The notes under the pieces are model-generated. The model saw only the letters and a program-made list of their open reading frames with translations, was not told the DNA's origin and made no database searches. Shown here piece by piece: positions 19,194 to 28,071 of a stretch of DNA of 64,000 nucleotides. How positions within the stretch are numbered: the stretch's first letter is position 1; the number at the start of each line of letters is the position of its first letter. Source of the DNA: JAXGXQ01 sp040772685 (lineage in GTDB: Bacteria > Bacillota > Clostridia > Saccharofermentanales > UBA5734). Both the position numbers and the translations under genes were made by a program. The DNA lies in the NCBI GenBank assembly GCA_040772685.1, contig JAXGXQ010000002.1, positions 248,001-312,000 on the forward strand. The letters are read 5' to 3'.

Positions 19194-19763
19194 CTAGAAG
19201 CTGCGCACCTCCTGCGTGCCAGTGACTACACTTTTGGAATCAATGTTAGAAGAGTTCTTGATTTCTTCAGTTTTAAAGTAAACATTGCCCTCTACTCGGG
19301 CATCGATCAGTTTAAAGTTGGGCACTGCAACATAAAGGTCGCCGACAAAGGTTCCATATTCAAAGCTGGCATTCCGACTGTTAATTGTCAGTTTCGGAGC
19401 GGTTAACTTAAATCGGTCAAGTACGTTGCGATTGGCGTCCTGGGTGTAAAGGCCAATTTTCCGCTGGTAAATGTCTTTGCCGGCGTCATCTTTGCGTCCG
19501 TTAGTAAAATCACCATCCAGAACAAGCTCTTTGTCAGTTGTGATATCCTTCAGGGATGCGATAATCCAGGTGCCATCTTTGGAAATAGCTTTTTCGAAGG
19601 CTTCGGCTGTATCAACAATTGAAGCCGAAGCAACTGCGTCGGTTGTCCCTGTTGTCGTCGCTGTTGTTGTGGCAGCGCTGCCGCCGCAGCTGAGCAGAAA
19701 AAGCGCAACCAACAAAGTTGAGAGAAATATAAGTGTGATCTTTTTGAAGTTATAGCGATACAT
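19194..19763 (-). CDS. Predicted lipoprotein of unknown function
   Basis: 189 residues. A signal peptide ends in the lipobox LLSC (Cys near 26), followed by a Ser/Thr/Ala-rich spacer. The mature part has a beta-rich look (LTINSRNASFEYGTFVGDLYV) like pectate-lyase-type or adhesin-like repeats. This is only an impression; no family was recognised. CAGGAGG lies before the ATG. It lies 20 bases upstream of the DUF488 gene and may head the operon that includes the glucan synthase. Confidence 0.8.
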   Translation of the reverse strand: MYRYNFKKITLIFLSTLLVALFLLSCGGSAATTTATTTGTTDAVASASIVDTAEAFEKAISKDGTWIIASLKDITTDKELVLDGDFTNGRKDDAGKDIYQRKIGLYTQDANRNVLDRFKLTAPKLTINSRNASFEYGTFVGDLYVAVPNFKLIDARVEGNVYFKTEEIKNSSNIDSKSVVTGTQEVRSF

Positions 19764-19918
19764 TTTTTTGTCCTCCTGAATATATTTCTATACTGTGTGG
19801 ATTAATATTGGCAAAGTTTAGTTTCTATTATAGATTAAAGATAAGGCATGCCGGCTTAAAAACCCGACATTAAACGAAACATTTAGCCGCAAGATTGTTA
19901 ATAATTAGCAACGTCCGA

Positions 19919-19948
19919 TTGTTAATATTTACAATTGCTGCCTATAAT
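19919..19948 (+). promoter_or_regulatory. Promoter of aldo/keto reductase gene
   Basis: TTGTTA (19919-19924), an 18-base spacer and a perfect TATAAT (19943-19948). The predicted transcript starts near 19955 and has a leader of about 65 bases, containing a short hairpin CCCCG-CGAG-CGGGG at 19983-19996. Confidence 0.65.
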
Positions 19949-20019
19949 AACTTTGGTATGTTTAAATTCGCTGCGGCTCATGCCCCGCGAGCGGGGATAT
20001 TAAGAGAAGGGATCTGAAT

Positions 20020-20856
20020 ATGATTAAAAATATTTCTGAACGGATTACTCTGGCAAACGGTGTAACGATGCCTTTATATGGAGCCGGTGTTTTTAAAATC
20101 AGCGACCGTGATACTGCCGGTGCTGTTCGTGATTTAATCGAAACCGGCTACCGGCTGATCGATACCGCTCCACTTTATGGCAACGAAGAGGGTGTTGGCC
20201 GTGGCGTTCGTGATTCAGGTATTCCGCGCGAAGAGGTGTTTATTACCACCAAACTCTGGGAACATTACACAGACGAGGAATCAATAATCCGCGCCTTTGA
20301 TGAGAGTCTGCGCCGACTGAATATGGATTATGTTGATCTTTATTTAATTCACTGGCCAAAGCCGCAATTGGATTTGTATGTAACTATGTGGAAAGCTTTT
20401 GAAAAAATTTACCGTTCAGGCCGGGCTCGCGCGATTGGTGTCAGTAATTTCCAGTCATCACATCTAGACCGCCTGGCACGGGAATGCGAAATCATGCCGG
20501 TGCTCAATCAGGTGGAAGCGCATCCGTTCTTGACGCAGCAGGAACTGCGAGAGGATTTGACTAAGCGCGGCATTGTGATGCAAGCCTGGGCGCCTTTAGC
20601 CCGTGGCCGTGTTATTAAAGATCCGGTATTGAATGAACTTGGCGATAAATACGGCAAGAGCGCTGTTCAGGTTACCTTGCGCTGGCATTTACAACATGGG
20701 GTTTCTGCCATTCCTAAAAGTTCAAAATTAGAACGAATGCAGACAAATGCAGACATTTTTGACTTCAACTTAACCGAAGATGATCTGAAAAGAATTGATG
20801 CGCTGAACATTAACCTGCGCACAGCAGAGCATCCGGACACGATGAACAGCAACTAA
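20020..20856 (+). CDS. Aldo/keto reductase
   Basis: 278 residues, NADPH-dependent carbonyl reductase of the AKR superfamily, similar to 2,5-diketo-D-gluconate reductase-type enzymes. The tetrad is visible: Asp and Tyr in DTAPLYGNE, Lys in TTKLW and His in LIHWPKP. The cofactor segment IPKSSKLERMQ lies near the C-terminus. It is a single-gene unit with its own promoter. The 3' end overlaps a tandem duplication that gives a second copy of the last codons and stop just downstream. Confidence 0.92.
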   Translation: MIKNISERITLANGVTMPLYGAGVFKISDRDTAGAVRDLIETGYRLIDTAPLYGNEEGVGRGVRDSGIPREEVFITTKLWEHYTDEESIIRAFDESLRRLNMDYVDLYLIHWPKPQLDLYVTMWKAFEKIYRSGRARAIGVSNFQSSHLDRLARECEIMPVLNQVEAHPFLTQQELREDLTKRGIVMQAWAPLARGRVIKDPVLNELGDKYGKSAVQVTLRWHLQHGVSAIPKSSKLERMQTNADIFDFNLTEDDLKRIDALNINLRTAEHPDTMNSN

Positions 20857-20891
20857 AGCAGAGCATCCGGACACAATGAACTGCATCTAAA
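20824..20891. repeat. 34-base tandem duplication across the stop codon
   Basis: Copy 1 (20824-20857) and copy 2 (20858-20891) match at 31 of 34 positions. Both begin GCAGAGCATCCGGACAC and end with CTAAA. Copy 1 encodes the end of the aldo/keto reductase; copy 2 is a non-coding echo. Confidence 0.9.
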
Positions 20892-20903
20892 AAGACGAAA
20901 AGA

Positions 20904-20946
20904 AACAAGGTCCATCTCAAATTAAAGGATTGAGATGGACCTTGTT
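20904..20946. terminator. Bidirectional hairpin between convergent genes
   Basis: AACAAGGTCCATCTCAA (20904-20920) pairs perfectly with its complement at 20930-20946, a 17-base-pair stem. The flank is T-rich when read on the minus strand, so it can end rnj; it also separates the plus-strand aldo/keto reductase gene. Confidence 0.8.
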
Positions 20947-20988
20947 AAATTGTCAAAACATGTGTTCACAGATTAGCGCAGCTGTAAC

Positions 20989-23151
20989 TCACACTTCCAG
21001 GATTGAAATCAGAATCATTGGCCGGCGATGGGTTTTACCGTAAAGCATCTTTTGCAGCTGATTGCGGGCAGCGTCGCTGTCCAGTGCTTCGCGTACTGCT
21101 TTACCGCTGTTGCCTGCTTTGCGTACCATGTCCTCAACCTTCTTTGCCATTTCGCTGGTTATGCGCTGGTTTTCGATTTCATAAATGAACCCGCGGGCCT
21201 GAATATTCGGTTCGCCAATCAGTTCACCGGTAGACCGGTTAATGGCCACCGAGACTACGACAACACCATCATCTGCCAAAAGCAGACGATCGCGCAGTAC
21301 AACTGCATCAATGTCGCCAATGCCGGAACCGTCGATCAGCACGCCGCCTGTCTGGACAAAACCGCTGATTTCAGCGGAATCACGGGCTGCATTATATTCA
21401 AAAACATCTCCATTATCGAGGATAAAAATGTGATCGCGGCGCATCCCCAGGCTATTGGCCAGCTCTGCATGAATGAACTGGTGACGGTACTCACCGTGGT
21501 TAGGAATAAAGTAGCGCGGCCGCAGCAGCGAGTGCAATATTTTGAGTTCTTCCCGGTAAGCATGACCGGAAACGTGGATTTCTGAGAGTGATTCGTAAAT
21601 CACGTGTGCTCCACGTTTATAAAGCTCGTTGATTACCCGGTAAATCGGCTTTTCGTTACCCGGAATGGCACTCGAAGAAAGAATCACCGTATCGCCGGGC
21701 AGGATTTCAACCTGACGATGCTCGGCAAAAGCCATCCGGGTTAAAGCTGACATTGGCTCGCCCTGGCTGCCGGTAGTTATAAAAAGAATTTCATTGGCTT
21801 CATAATTATCGATATCACGGATTTCAATCAGAGTGTCCGGCTGATAATTAAGGTAGCCAAGGGAGTCAGCAGCAGCGAAATAATTCAACATACTGCGTCC
21901 GATCAGCACGACTTTACGGTTATAGCGTTCCGCCGCAGTAATAATTTGTTGAATACGGAAGACATTGGAAGAGAAAGTTGTCACAAAAATGCGGCCCGTT
22001 GCGTCGTCAAACAGGTTGATAAGTGTTTCGCCCACTTTGCTTTCAGATGAAGTATAGCCGCCACGCTCGACGTTTGTGCTTTCGCAGATCATCAGCAATA
22101 CACCTTCAGCGCCGATTTCAGCAATACGCTGTAAATCAATCGGTGTGCCGTTGATCGGTGTGTAGTCAATTTTGAAATCGCCCGAATGGAAGACAATTCC
22201 TGCAGGTGTGTGAATCGCGAACGCATTGGCATCGGCAATGCTGTGGTTTGTATGAATAAATTCCACCTCAAAGCAGCCTGCCGCTTGAGTTTCACCGTCT
22301 CTGATTTCAATCAGTTTGACACCTTTGCTTCCGGTTCCGCGGTCATCCAGTTTTTGTCTGACCAGAGCCAAAGTGAGGCGGTTGCCGTAAACCGGCACTT
22401 TAATTTCGCGGCAAAGCCAGGGGATTGCTCCGATATGGTCTTCGTGGCCATGGGTCAAAAAGACGCCGCGCAGTTTATGGATGTTTTCGCGAACATAGGT
22501 GAAATCAGGAATTACGACATCAATGCCCGGCATATCTTCATCGGGGAACGCAATGCCGCAGTCAATGATAATCATGTCGTTGCCATATTCCAAGGCAAAC
22601 ATGTTCTTGCCAATTTCACGCATGCCGCCCAGCGGAATAACGCGCAGCACGCCGTCCCTGGCAATTGCTGCCGCTGCCGCGCCGCTGCGGGTGGCAGCGG
22701 ATTTTCCGGCCTGGCTGGTGACTTGCTGACGTTGGGACGCCGGCGGTTGCCGATTCTGTTGTTGCTGTTGATCGGATTTAAGCTGTCTTGTACTCTGAAC
22801 TACCTTGTCGAATCTGGACTTGATTTGTGATTGCGGCCTGCGGCTGCTTTTTCCTGGTTGTCCAGCCTGGCGGGCTGTCTGTCCCTGACCGGCTTTGGGC
22901 TCTTGTCTGCCGGGCCTGCGGCCGCTTCTTGGTGTTTGTTCAGAAGTGCCGCGACCGGCTGGCTGCGCAGGACGGTCAGCCCTTTCAGATGGGTGTGAAT
23001 TCTGGCCGGCTTTCCGTTGCCTGCCTGACCAGCGGCTGGACTTTGGAGCCCGGCTTGATTTTGCCTGGGGGGTTGATTGGCCGCTGTCAGGCTGTGAACG
23101 CTGTTTGCGTTGCTGTTTCGATTTACTGGTGTTTTCGTTTTCTGGTGTCAA
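20989..23151 (-). CDS. rnj: Ribonuclease J with long basic N-terminal tail
   Basis: 720 residues. Metallo-beta-lactamase/beta-CASP ribonuclease for mRNA decay and rRNA maturation. The core begins near residue 165 (RVIPLGGMREIGKN) and has the metal motif LTHGHEDHIGAIP near 235; its length of about 555 matches normal RNase J. The first 165 residues are rich in Ser, Gln, Arg, Lys, Gly and Pro, with no predicted fold. Such tails occur in some other bacterial RNases and may bind RNA or partners. The start is TTG, with AGGAGG about seven bases before it. A minus-strand TATAAT near 23323-23328 is a possible -10 box. Confidence 0.93.
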   Translation of the reverse strand: MTPENENTSKSKQQRKQRSQPDSGQSTPQAKSSRAPKSSRWSGRQRKAGQNSHPSERADRPAQPAGRGTSEQTPRSGRRPGRQEPKAGQGQTARQAGQPGKSSRRPQSQIKSRFDKVVQSTRQLKSDQQQQQNRQPPASQRQQVTSQAGKSAATRSGAAAAAIARDGVLRVIPLGGMREIGKNMFALEYGNDMIIIDCGIAFPDEDMPGIDVVIPDFTYVRENIHKLRGVFLTHGHEDHIGAIPWLCREIKVPVYGNRLTLALVRQKLDDRGTGSKGVKLIEIRDGETQAAGCFEVEFIHTNHSIADANAFAIHTPAGIVFHSGDFKIDYTPINGTPIDLQRIAEIGAEGVLLMICESTNVERGGYTSSESKVGETLINLFDDATGRIFVTTFSSNVFRIQQIITAAERYNRKVVLIGRSMLNYFAAADSLGYLNYQPDTLIEIRDIDNYEANEILFITTGSQGEPMSALTRMAFAEHRQVEILPGDTVILSSSAIPGNEKPIYRVINELYKRGAHVIYESLSEIHVSGHAYREELKILHSLLRPRYFIPNHGEYRHQFIHAELANSLGMRRDHIFILDNGDVFEYNAARDSAEISGFVQTGGVLIDGSGIGDIDAVVLRDRLLLADDGVVVVSVAINRSTGELIGEPNIQARGFIYEIENQRITSEMAKKVEDMVRKAGNSGKAVREALDSDAARNQLQKMLYGKTHRRPMILISILEV

Positions 23152-23407
23152 ATGACGCCTCCTGTAATTGTTTTCATCGCTTCTTTATAAAACCTGAATA
23201 TGCCGCAAGCGACACTGGCATTAATTCAGGGTAATTCCATCATTAAAACGAGCGTTTTGCCCCTTTGAATATAATACTGAAATCAAACATTGGATAAATA
23301 TCGTAACAGTTAATAAACAATTAATTATACCATGTTTGTTACCAATTCGATACGTGCTATCCTGTAACTGTTGCGAATTCAATACATTAAAGGTGAGGAA
23401 CCAGCTT

Positions 23408-24562
23408 ATGGAACGCCCTTACGATATTTTCGGCCAGTTTTTCAGTAAGCTTCAGGAGGAAGAGGCAAATATGCAAACGGTCAACCTGATGGTTGTCGGC
23501 AAGACAGGTGTTGGCAAAAGCACCCTGATTAACAGCGTTTTTCGAGAAAACCTTGCGGACACTGGTATAGGCACGCCGGTAACCAGGCATTTGCAGAAAA
23601 TCACCAAAACCGGTGTGCCCTTAACATTGTACGACACCCGCGGACTGGAACTGGACCAGGCTGTACAGCAAGAAGTTGAACAGGAAATTCTGGACGAAAT
23701 CGAAGCCCGCTTCCGGGTTGGCGCTTCAGAGCATTTTATCCATATGCTTTGGTATTGCATTAACAGCGGCACCCGTCGGATTGAAGCTTTTGAAATTGAA
23801 TGGATTCGCGCGTTTGCCGCGCGGCTGCCAGTAATTGTTGTGCTGACGCAATCAGTTGGCAAGGATTACAAAGAGCTGGCAAAGTATATTCGCGAATTGA
23901 ATTTACCCGTAAAAAGCATCCATCCTGTGTTAGCCCGCGATTATGAAATTTCCGATGACATCATACTGCCCGCGTTTGGCTTGCGTGAGCTTGTTGATAC
24001 AACCTTCGAATGCCTGCCGGAAGCCGTTCGTACCGCGTTCATTAACGCCCAGAAAGTAAATGTGCAGCGCAAACTGGAGACTGCCAATCGTTCGGTGCTG
24101 CCTTTTGTCACGGCGGCATTTGCGGAAGGCTATAATCCTTTGCCGTTTGCTGACGCTGCCTTGCTGGTGCCTACTCAACTGGCAATGCTGGCCAGGCTTA
24201 CAGTTGTTTTTGGGGTACCGGTAAACAAGACACTGATGACCTCTATTATTTCCGCAGTGTTGGGAACAGGTGGCGCTACCGCCATCGGCCGGACAATTGT
24301 GGCTAATATTTTTAAGTTCCTGCCGGGTGTCGGCTCCTTAATTGGCGGCACAATTAACGCCACTACTGCTGCAATAATTACCGCAGCGCTGGGTTTGGCT
24401 TATAATCAGGTTATGGCTGCTCTTGTCCGGCGTATCTACGCGGGTGAAAGTGTCTCAGAAGCGGAGATGGTCGCCATGATGAAAGACAGATTCAGCGAAC
24501 AGATGAAACGCGGCAAAGAACTGCTCAAACCCGGGCAAAATGAGGACTCAGGAGACGAATAA
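23408..24562 (+). CDS. Era/YcjF-like GTPase with C-terminal DUF697-type membrane-associated region
   Basis: 384 residues. G1 is GKTGVGKSTLINSVF (about 28-42), G3 is DTRGLEL (about 75), and a G4-like LTQS replaces the usual TKxD near 140. The C-terminal half has glycine-rich hydrophobic helices (FKFLPGVGSLIGGTINA), as in DUF697/YcjF-type proteins, suggesting membrane association. Start chosen at 23408, behind AGGTGAGG; an upstream TTG in frame has no ribosome site. Its stop codon overlaps the next start (TAATG), so it is translationally coupled to a corrinoid-activation-like protein. The cellular role is unknown. Confidence 0.82.
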   Translation: MERPYDIFGQFFSKLQEEEANMQTVNLMVVGKTGVGKSTLINSVFRENLADTGIGTPVTRHLQKITKTGVPLTLYDTRGLELDQAVQQEVEQEILDEIEARFRVGASEHFIHMLWYCINSGTRRIEAFEIEWIRAFAARLPVIVVLTQSVGKDYKELAKYIRELNLPVKSIHPVLARDYEISDDIILPAFGLRELVDTTFECLPEAVRTAFINAQKVNVQRKLETANRSVLPFVTAAFAEGYNPLPFADAALLVPTQLAMLARLTVVFGVPVNKTLMTSIISAVLGTGGATAIGRTIVANIFKFLPGVGSLIGGTINATTAAIITAALGLAYNQVMAALVRRIYAGESVSEAEMVAMMKDRFSEQMKRGKELLKPGQNEDSGDE

Positions 24563-25254
24563 TGGAAAGTTACACAGGCCAGGATTTTGAATTCACGATT
24601 ACTAACGCAGAGCTGAGGCGCCACTTAAGACTGGCAAACGATCCGGAAGATGAGGATTATCTTCAGGCAGTTGCCATGCTGGATGAAGCTCTGGCTTGTT
24701 CCCGTCCCCGTTTTGCGTACGCCGTTGCAGCGATTGATAAAATCGAAGCTGATTATGTAGAGGTTGAGGGGCACCGCCTTGATTCAGCACTCGTAAGTAA
24801 GAATCTGGCGAATGTCCACAGGATTTTTCCGTATATTGCCACCTGTGGCCGTGAAGCTGAAGAATGGTCAAGCCAATACACCGACATAGTTGAACATTAT
24901 TGGGCGGAAAATATCAAAATTCTGCTTCTGGGCAAGGCGATGTCCGAGTTGCGCCATGTGGTTCAGCGTCGTCATTTCCCCAAGGCGAATGCGACGCAGG
25001 GAGAAATGGCCAGAATGACTCCTGGTTCCTTGCCCGCTTGGCCGTTGACGCAGCAACGTGCACTTTTTGCGCTCATGGGCGACTTGCCTGCGCAAATAGG
25101 TGTAAGCCTTACTGAATCCTGTTTAATGCTGCCTGCCAAATCAGGCTCGGGCTTCTTTTTCACCAGCGAGACAGATTTTGTCAGCTGCAGATTTTGTCCA
25201 TTGCTGAACTGCCCGAACCGAAGTGCCGAATATCAATCGGAGGTTTTGCTTTAG
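24562..25254 (+). CDS. Vitamin B12-dependent methionine synthase activation-domain-like protein
   Basis: 230 residues. The central motif MTPGSLPAWPLTQQRALF and the following GVSLTESCLMLPAKS resemble the reactivation domain of cobalamin-dependent methionine synthase, which binds S-adenosylmethionine, here as a stand-alone protein. The C-terminus has CRFCPLLNCPNR, a cysteine cluster seen in clostridial corrinoid-associated versions and possibly a metal or iron-sulfur site. No methionine synthase gene is near. It is coupled by a one-base overlap to the GTPase upstream, which suggests an energy-driven handling step for a corrinoid protein; that is inference. Confidence 0.75.
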   Translation: MESYTGQDFEFTITNAELRRHLRLANDPEDEDYLQAVAMLDEALACSRPRFAYAVAAIDKIEADYVEVEGHRLDSALVSKNLANVHRIFPYIATCGREAEEWSSQYTDIVEHYWAENIKILLLGKAMSELRHVVQRRHFPKANATQGEMARMTPGSLPAWPLTQQRALFALMGDLPAQIGVSLTESCLMLPAKSGSGFFFTSETDFVSCRFCPLLNCPNRSAEYQSEVLL

Positions 25255-25343
25255 CGGGATTTAAGTTGCAGGCTGAAAAACATATTCCCGCCAAGTTGCA
25301 AATCAGGCCGCATGATCAGTAAAATAAAGGCGACATCTGTGCG

Positions 25344-25384
25344 TTGACGACTACTGGTTAGTATATTAATATACCGGTATATAC
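25344..25384 (+). promoter_or_regulatory. Promoter with overlapping palindromic operator before rpiB
   Basis: TTGACG (25344-25349) and TAATAT (25367-25372) are spaced by 17 bases. Overlapping the -10 box are three perfect palindromes: GTATATTAATATAC (25361-25374), ATATACCGGTATAT (25369-25382) and GTATATAC (25377-25384). Repeated GTATAT/ATATAC half-sites in alternate orientation suggest a repressor site controlling the rpiB-transketolase operon. Confidence 0.65.
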
Positions 25385-25407
25385 AAGTAAACCTGGGAGG
25401 TGTTTTT

Positions 25408-25857
25408 ATGAAAGTAGCAATTGGTTGTGATCCGAATGCATCTGAGCTGAAAAAGCTTCTGGCAGCTTACATTAAAGAATTAGGGCATGAGGTTGTCGAT
25501 TACGGCAGTGACGACCCAATTTACGCTAACGTCGCTTTTAAGGTCGCGGAAGAAGTTGCAGCCGGTGTTTGCGACCGCGGTGTGATTATCTGCGGTACGG
25601 GCATTGGTGTAAGCATCGCGGCAAACAAAGTAAAGGGAGCTTACGCCGCCTGTGTTTCCAATATTTACCAGGCCGAACGTGCGGCTTTGAGCAACAACGC
25701 TAATATTATCACCATGGGTTCGCAAGTTCTCGGCAGCGAGCTGGCCAAGCGTTTTGTCAAAGAGTATCTCAGCTTGACTTTTGACCCCAACTCCCGCTCG
25801 GCGCCTAAGGTTGAGCGTATTGTTGATTACGAGACCGAACATGGCACCTGTGAATAA
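25408..25857 (+). CDS. rpiB: RpiB/LacAB-family sugar-phosphate isomerase
   Basis: 149 residues. Isomerase of ribose 5-phosphate or related sugar phosphates. The N-terminus is MKVAIGCDPNASELK and the active-site region CGTGIGVSIAANK lies near residue 71. The next segment, ACVSNIYQAERAALSNNAN, differs from the E. coli enzyme and is closer to family members that act on other substrates such as D-erythrulose 4-phosphate. GGGAGG lies before the ATG. It leads an operon with both halves of transketolase, so a pentose or tetrose phosphate role is likely. Confidence 0.88.
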   Translation: MKVAIGCDPNASELKKLLAAYIKELGHEVVDYGSDDPIYANVAFKVAEEVAAGVCDRGVIICGTGIGVSIAANKVKGAYAACVSNIYQAERAALSNNANIITMGSQVLGSELAKRFVKEYLSLTFDPNSRSAPKVERIVDYETEHGTCE

Positions 25858-25885
25858 CATAGGAACTGTGAAAGCGAGGTAAGGT

Positions 25886-26755
25886 ATGGCGATTTCCTGG
25901 GAAGTCCTCTCACTGCAACTGACAGCTGCGAAATGCCGACAGAATGTCCTGCGCATGATTAAAGCCAGCGGACACGGGCATTTAGGCGGCGCCTTCTCCA
26001 GCATGGAGATAGTAACGGCTCTATATTTTCACACGATGAATATCCATCCGGCTGATCCCAAAATGCCGGACCGCGACCGCTTCCTGTTATCTGCCGGCCA
26101 CAAAAGCATGGTACAGTACGCAGTTCTAGCTGAACGCGGCTTTTTTGAAAAAAGTATTCTCGATACCTATGGCAGTCTGCACTGCAAACTGCCCGGGCAT
26201 CCCGACATGCATAAACTGCCCGGGGTTGAGGCTAATACCGGCGCACTCGGGCATGGCTTGTCGATTGCTTGCGGGATGGCAATGGGCTTGAAGCAAGACA
26301 AGAAAAAATCACGGGTATTTGTTGTCATGGGCGATGGCGAGCTCCCGGAAGGTTCCAACTGGGAAGGTGCTTCTGTGGCCTCACATTTTAAACTGGATAA
26401 CCTTGTTGCATTTGTCGACTATAACGGCTTGCAGATCAGCGGTAAAGTTGAGGATATCATGAACATGAGTCCGATCGACGAGCGCTTTAAGGCGTTTGGC
26501 TGGGCTGTAAAGACTATTGATGGTAATGATATGGCTCAGGTTGTGGATGTGCTCGATTCAACACCTCTGGAGGAAGGGAAACCGAGCGTTATTATTGCTC
26601 GTACTGTTAAGTCAAAAGGCTTGTCCTTTGCAGAAAATGATCCCGCTTACCATTTCTGGAGCCCGTCAGCTGCTGATCTGGAGAAAGCCGAAGCTGAAGT
26701 TGCGGCAGCAATTGAAAAACTTGAAACTCAGCTGAAGGGGAGGATGGAAGCATGA
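25886..26755 (+). CDS. Transketolase, N-terminal (thiamine diphosphate-binding) subunit
   Basis: 289 residues. Contains GHGHLGGAFSSMEI near 30, the ThDP-binding MGDGELPEGSNWEGASVASH near 150 and PGHPDMHKLPGVEANTGALG near 95. Split transketolases are common in Clostridia and archaea, and the C-terminal part is the next gene. Their ATGA overlap (26752-26755) couples translation. A GCGAGGTAAGG lies before the ATG. Confidence 0.94.
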   Translation: MAISWEVLSLQLTAAKCRQNVLRMIKASGHGHLGGAFSSMEIVTALYFHTMNIHPADPKMPDRDRFLLSAGHKSMVQYAVLAERGFFEKSILDTYGSLHCKLPGHPDMHKLPGVEANTGALGHGLSIACGMAMGLKQDKKKSRVFVVMGDGELPEGSNWEGASVASHFKLDNLVAFVDYNGLQISGKVEDIMNMSPIDERFKAFGWAVKTIDGNDMAQVVDVLDSTPLEEGKPSVIIARTVKSKGLSFAENDPAYHFWSPSAADLEKAEAEVAAAIEKLETQLKGRMEA

Positions 26756-27687
26756 TTGGTGAATATTTCGATCCCCGTAAAGAATTTGGTAAAGCTGTTA
26801 CTGAGCTGGCGGCCGAAAATGAGCGGATAGTTGTTATCTCCGCTGACAGCGGTAAAAGCTCCGGCTTCGGTGATTTTGCCAAACTTTATCCGGACCGGTA
26901 CATTGAACTGGGCATTATGGAGCAGGGGGCCGTCGGAGTTGCGGCAGGCCTGGCTTCAGTAGGTAAAATTCCTGTCTTCTGCGCGATAGCACCGTTTGTC
27001 ACTGCCCGTCCTTTTGAAATGGTGCGCAATGACCTGGGCTATATGAATCAAAACGCTAAACTGGTTGGCCGCAACAGTGGCATAACCTATTCCGATCTTG
27101 GCGCTACCCACCATTCGCTGGAAGATTTCGCGATCATGCGCGTAATCCCCGGCATGGTCGTGCTGGCTCCGCAGGATCCCACTGAAATCCGCTCCGCTGT
27201 AAAAGCCATGATTGAGCATGAAGGCCCGGTTTACATGCGCATCGGCAATCCGAAAATTCCTGAATTGTTTGAACCACGCCCGTTTGTAATCGGCAAAGGC
27301 AGTATTTTACGTGATGGTACAGATGTCACGATTATTTCAACTGGCTCAACCACAGAAGCCGCCCTCAAAGCAGCTACTGCCTTAAGTGACCAGGGCGTTG
27401 ATGCGCAGGTTCTGGGCATGCCGACTGTCTGTCCTATAGACAGCGAGTTGATCCTGGAGGCTGCTCACAAAACCGGCCGCATTATTACTGTAGAAGAACA
27501 CTATGTGGATGGTGGCCTGGGCACAATGGTGGCAGAAGTAGTCAGTTCCGAGTACCCGGTGCAAGTCAAGCGTCTGGGAATACCTAAAGCTTATGCTACT
27601 TCCGGCCCCTATGACGAAATTCTCGCCTGTTATGGCCTGGATGCTGACGGCATCACCGATTCAGTATTGAACTTCGTCAACGAATAA
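26752..27687 (+). CDS. Transketolase, C-terminal subunit
   Basis: 311 residues. Contains the pyrimidine-binding region with YIELGIMEQGAVGVAAGLA near 50 (the catalytic Glu is in IMEQ) and the C-terminal transketolase domain. It pairs with the N-terminal subunit to transfer two-carbon units between sugar phosphates. It is translationally coupled to the upstream gene. An inverted repeat AGCGAAATTTCGCT at 27716-27729 followed by a T-rich stretch may end the operon, but the stem is short. Confidence 0.94.
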   Translation: MIGEYFDPRKEFGKAVTELAAENERIVVISADSGKSSGFGDFAKLYPDRYIELGIMEQGAVGVAAGLASVGKIPVFCAIAPFVTARPFEMVRNDLGYMNQNAKLVGRNSGITYSDLGATHHSLEDFAIMRVIPGMVVLAPQDPTEIRSAVKAMIEHEGPVYMRIGNPKIPELFEPRPFVIGKGSILRDGTDVTIISTGSTTEAALKAATALSDQGVDAQVLGMPTVCPIDSELILEAAHKTGRIITVEEHYVDGGLGTMVAEVVSSEYPVQVKRLGIPKAYATSGPYDEILACYGLDADGITDSVLNFVNE

Positions 27688-28071
27688 GCTAATCCGATAA
27701 GCTTCTTCGACCAACAGCGAAATTTCGCTAGTTAAATTTTTATTTTATCAAGGCCCTCTGGCAGCAGTGATATACGACTCAACTAGTGGACAGCAGACCA
27801 GTAATTGAGGGTGTAGATCAGGGCAGTCGGGGGGCCTTCGTTTGACTTAAGCACCCGATCAATGCTAAGATTAATACCTGCCAATGAAATAACCAAATTG
27901 TGCTTTCTGTGCATTTTCGCCGAAGATCCACAATATTGCCCTGGGCGCATTAATTTCATAGGCGTCAATGTTTCGCTGCGTCCTCAGCGCGAAACCGGTA
28001 ATGCTGCTGACTAATCAAACGGTCGCGGCTTTCTGTGTTTGCCTGCGGAAGCTACCAGGAAAGGACCCAAG
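27688..28071. other. Gene-free stretch
   Basis: About 380 bases without a convincing gene. It contains the short palindrome at 27716-27729 (weak terminator candidate). The remaining sequence shows no tRNA, riboswitch or recognisable protein remnant. It may hold the promoter for the zinc-ribbon gene, but no clear boxes were found. Confidence 0.5.

Noticed and set aside
20904..20946. Hairpin considered as an insertion-sequence end
   Set aside because: Perfect stem with T-rich flank between convergent genes fits a bidirectional terminator; no transposase is nearby.
22827..23234. Plus-strand open frame opposite the RNase J tail
   Set aside because: It results from the low-complexity, GC-rich tail of rnj and has no start context or motif.
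27783..27968. Short minus-strand open frame in the gap after the transketolase genes
   Set aside because: Only 61 codons, no ribosome site, no family recognised; not enough to call a gene or remnant.
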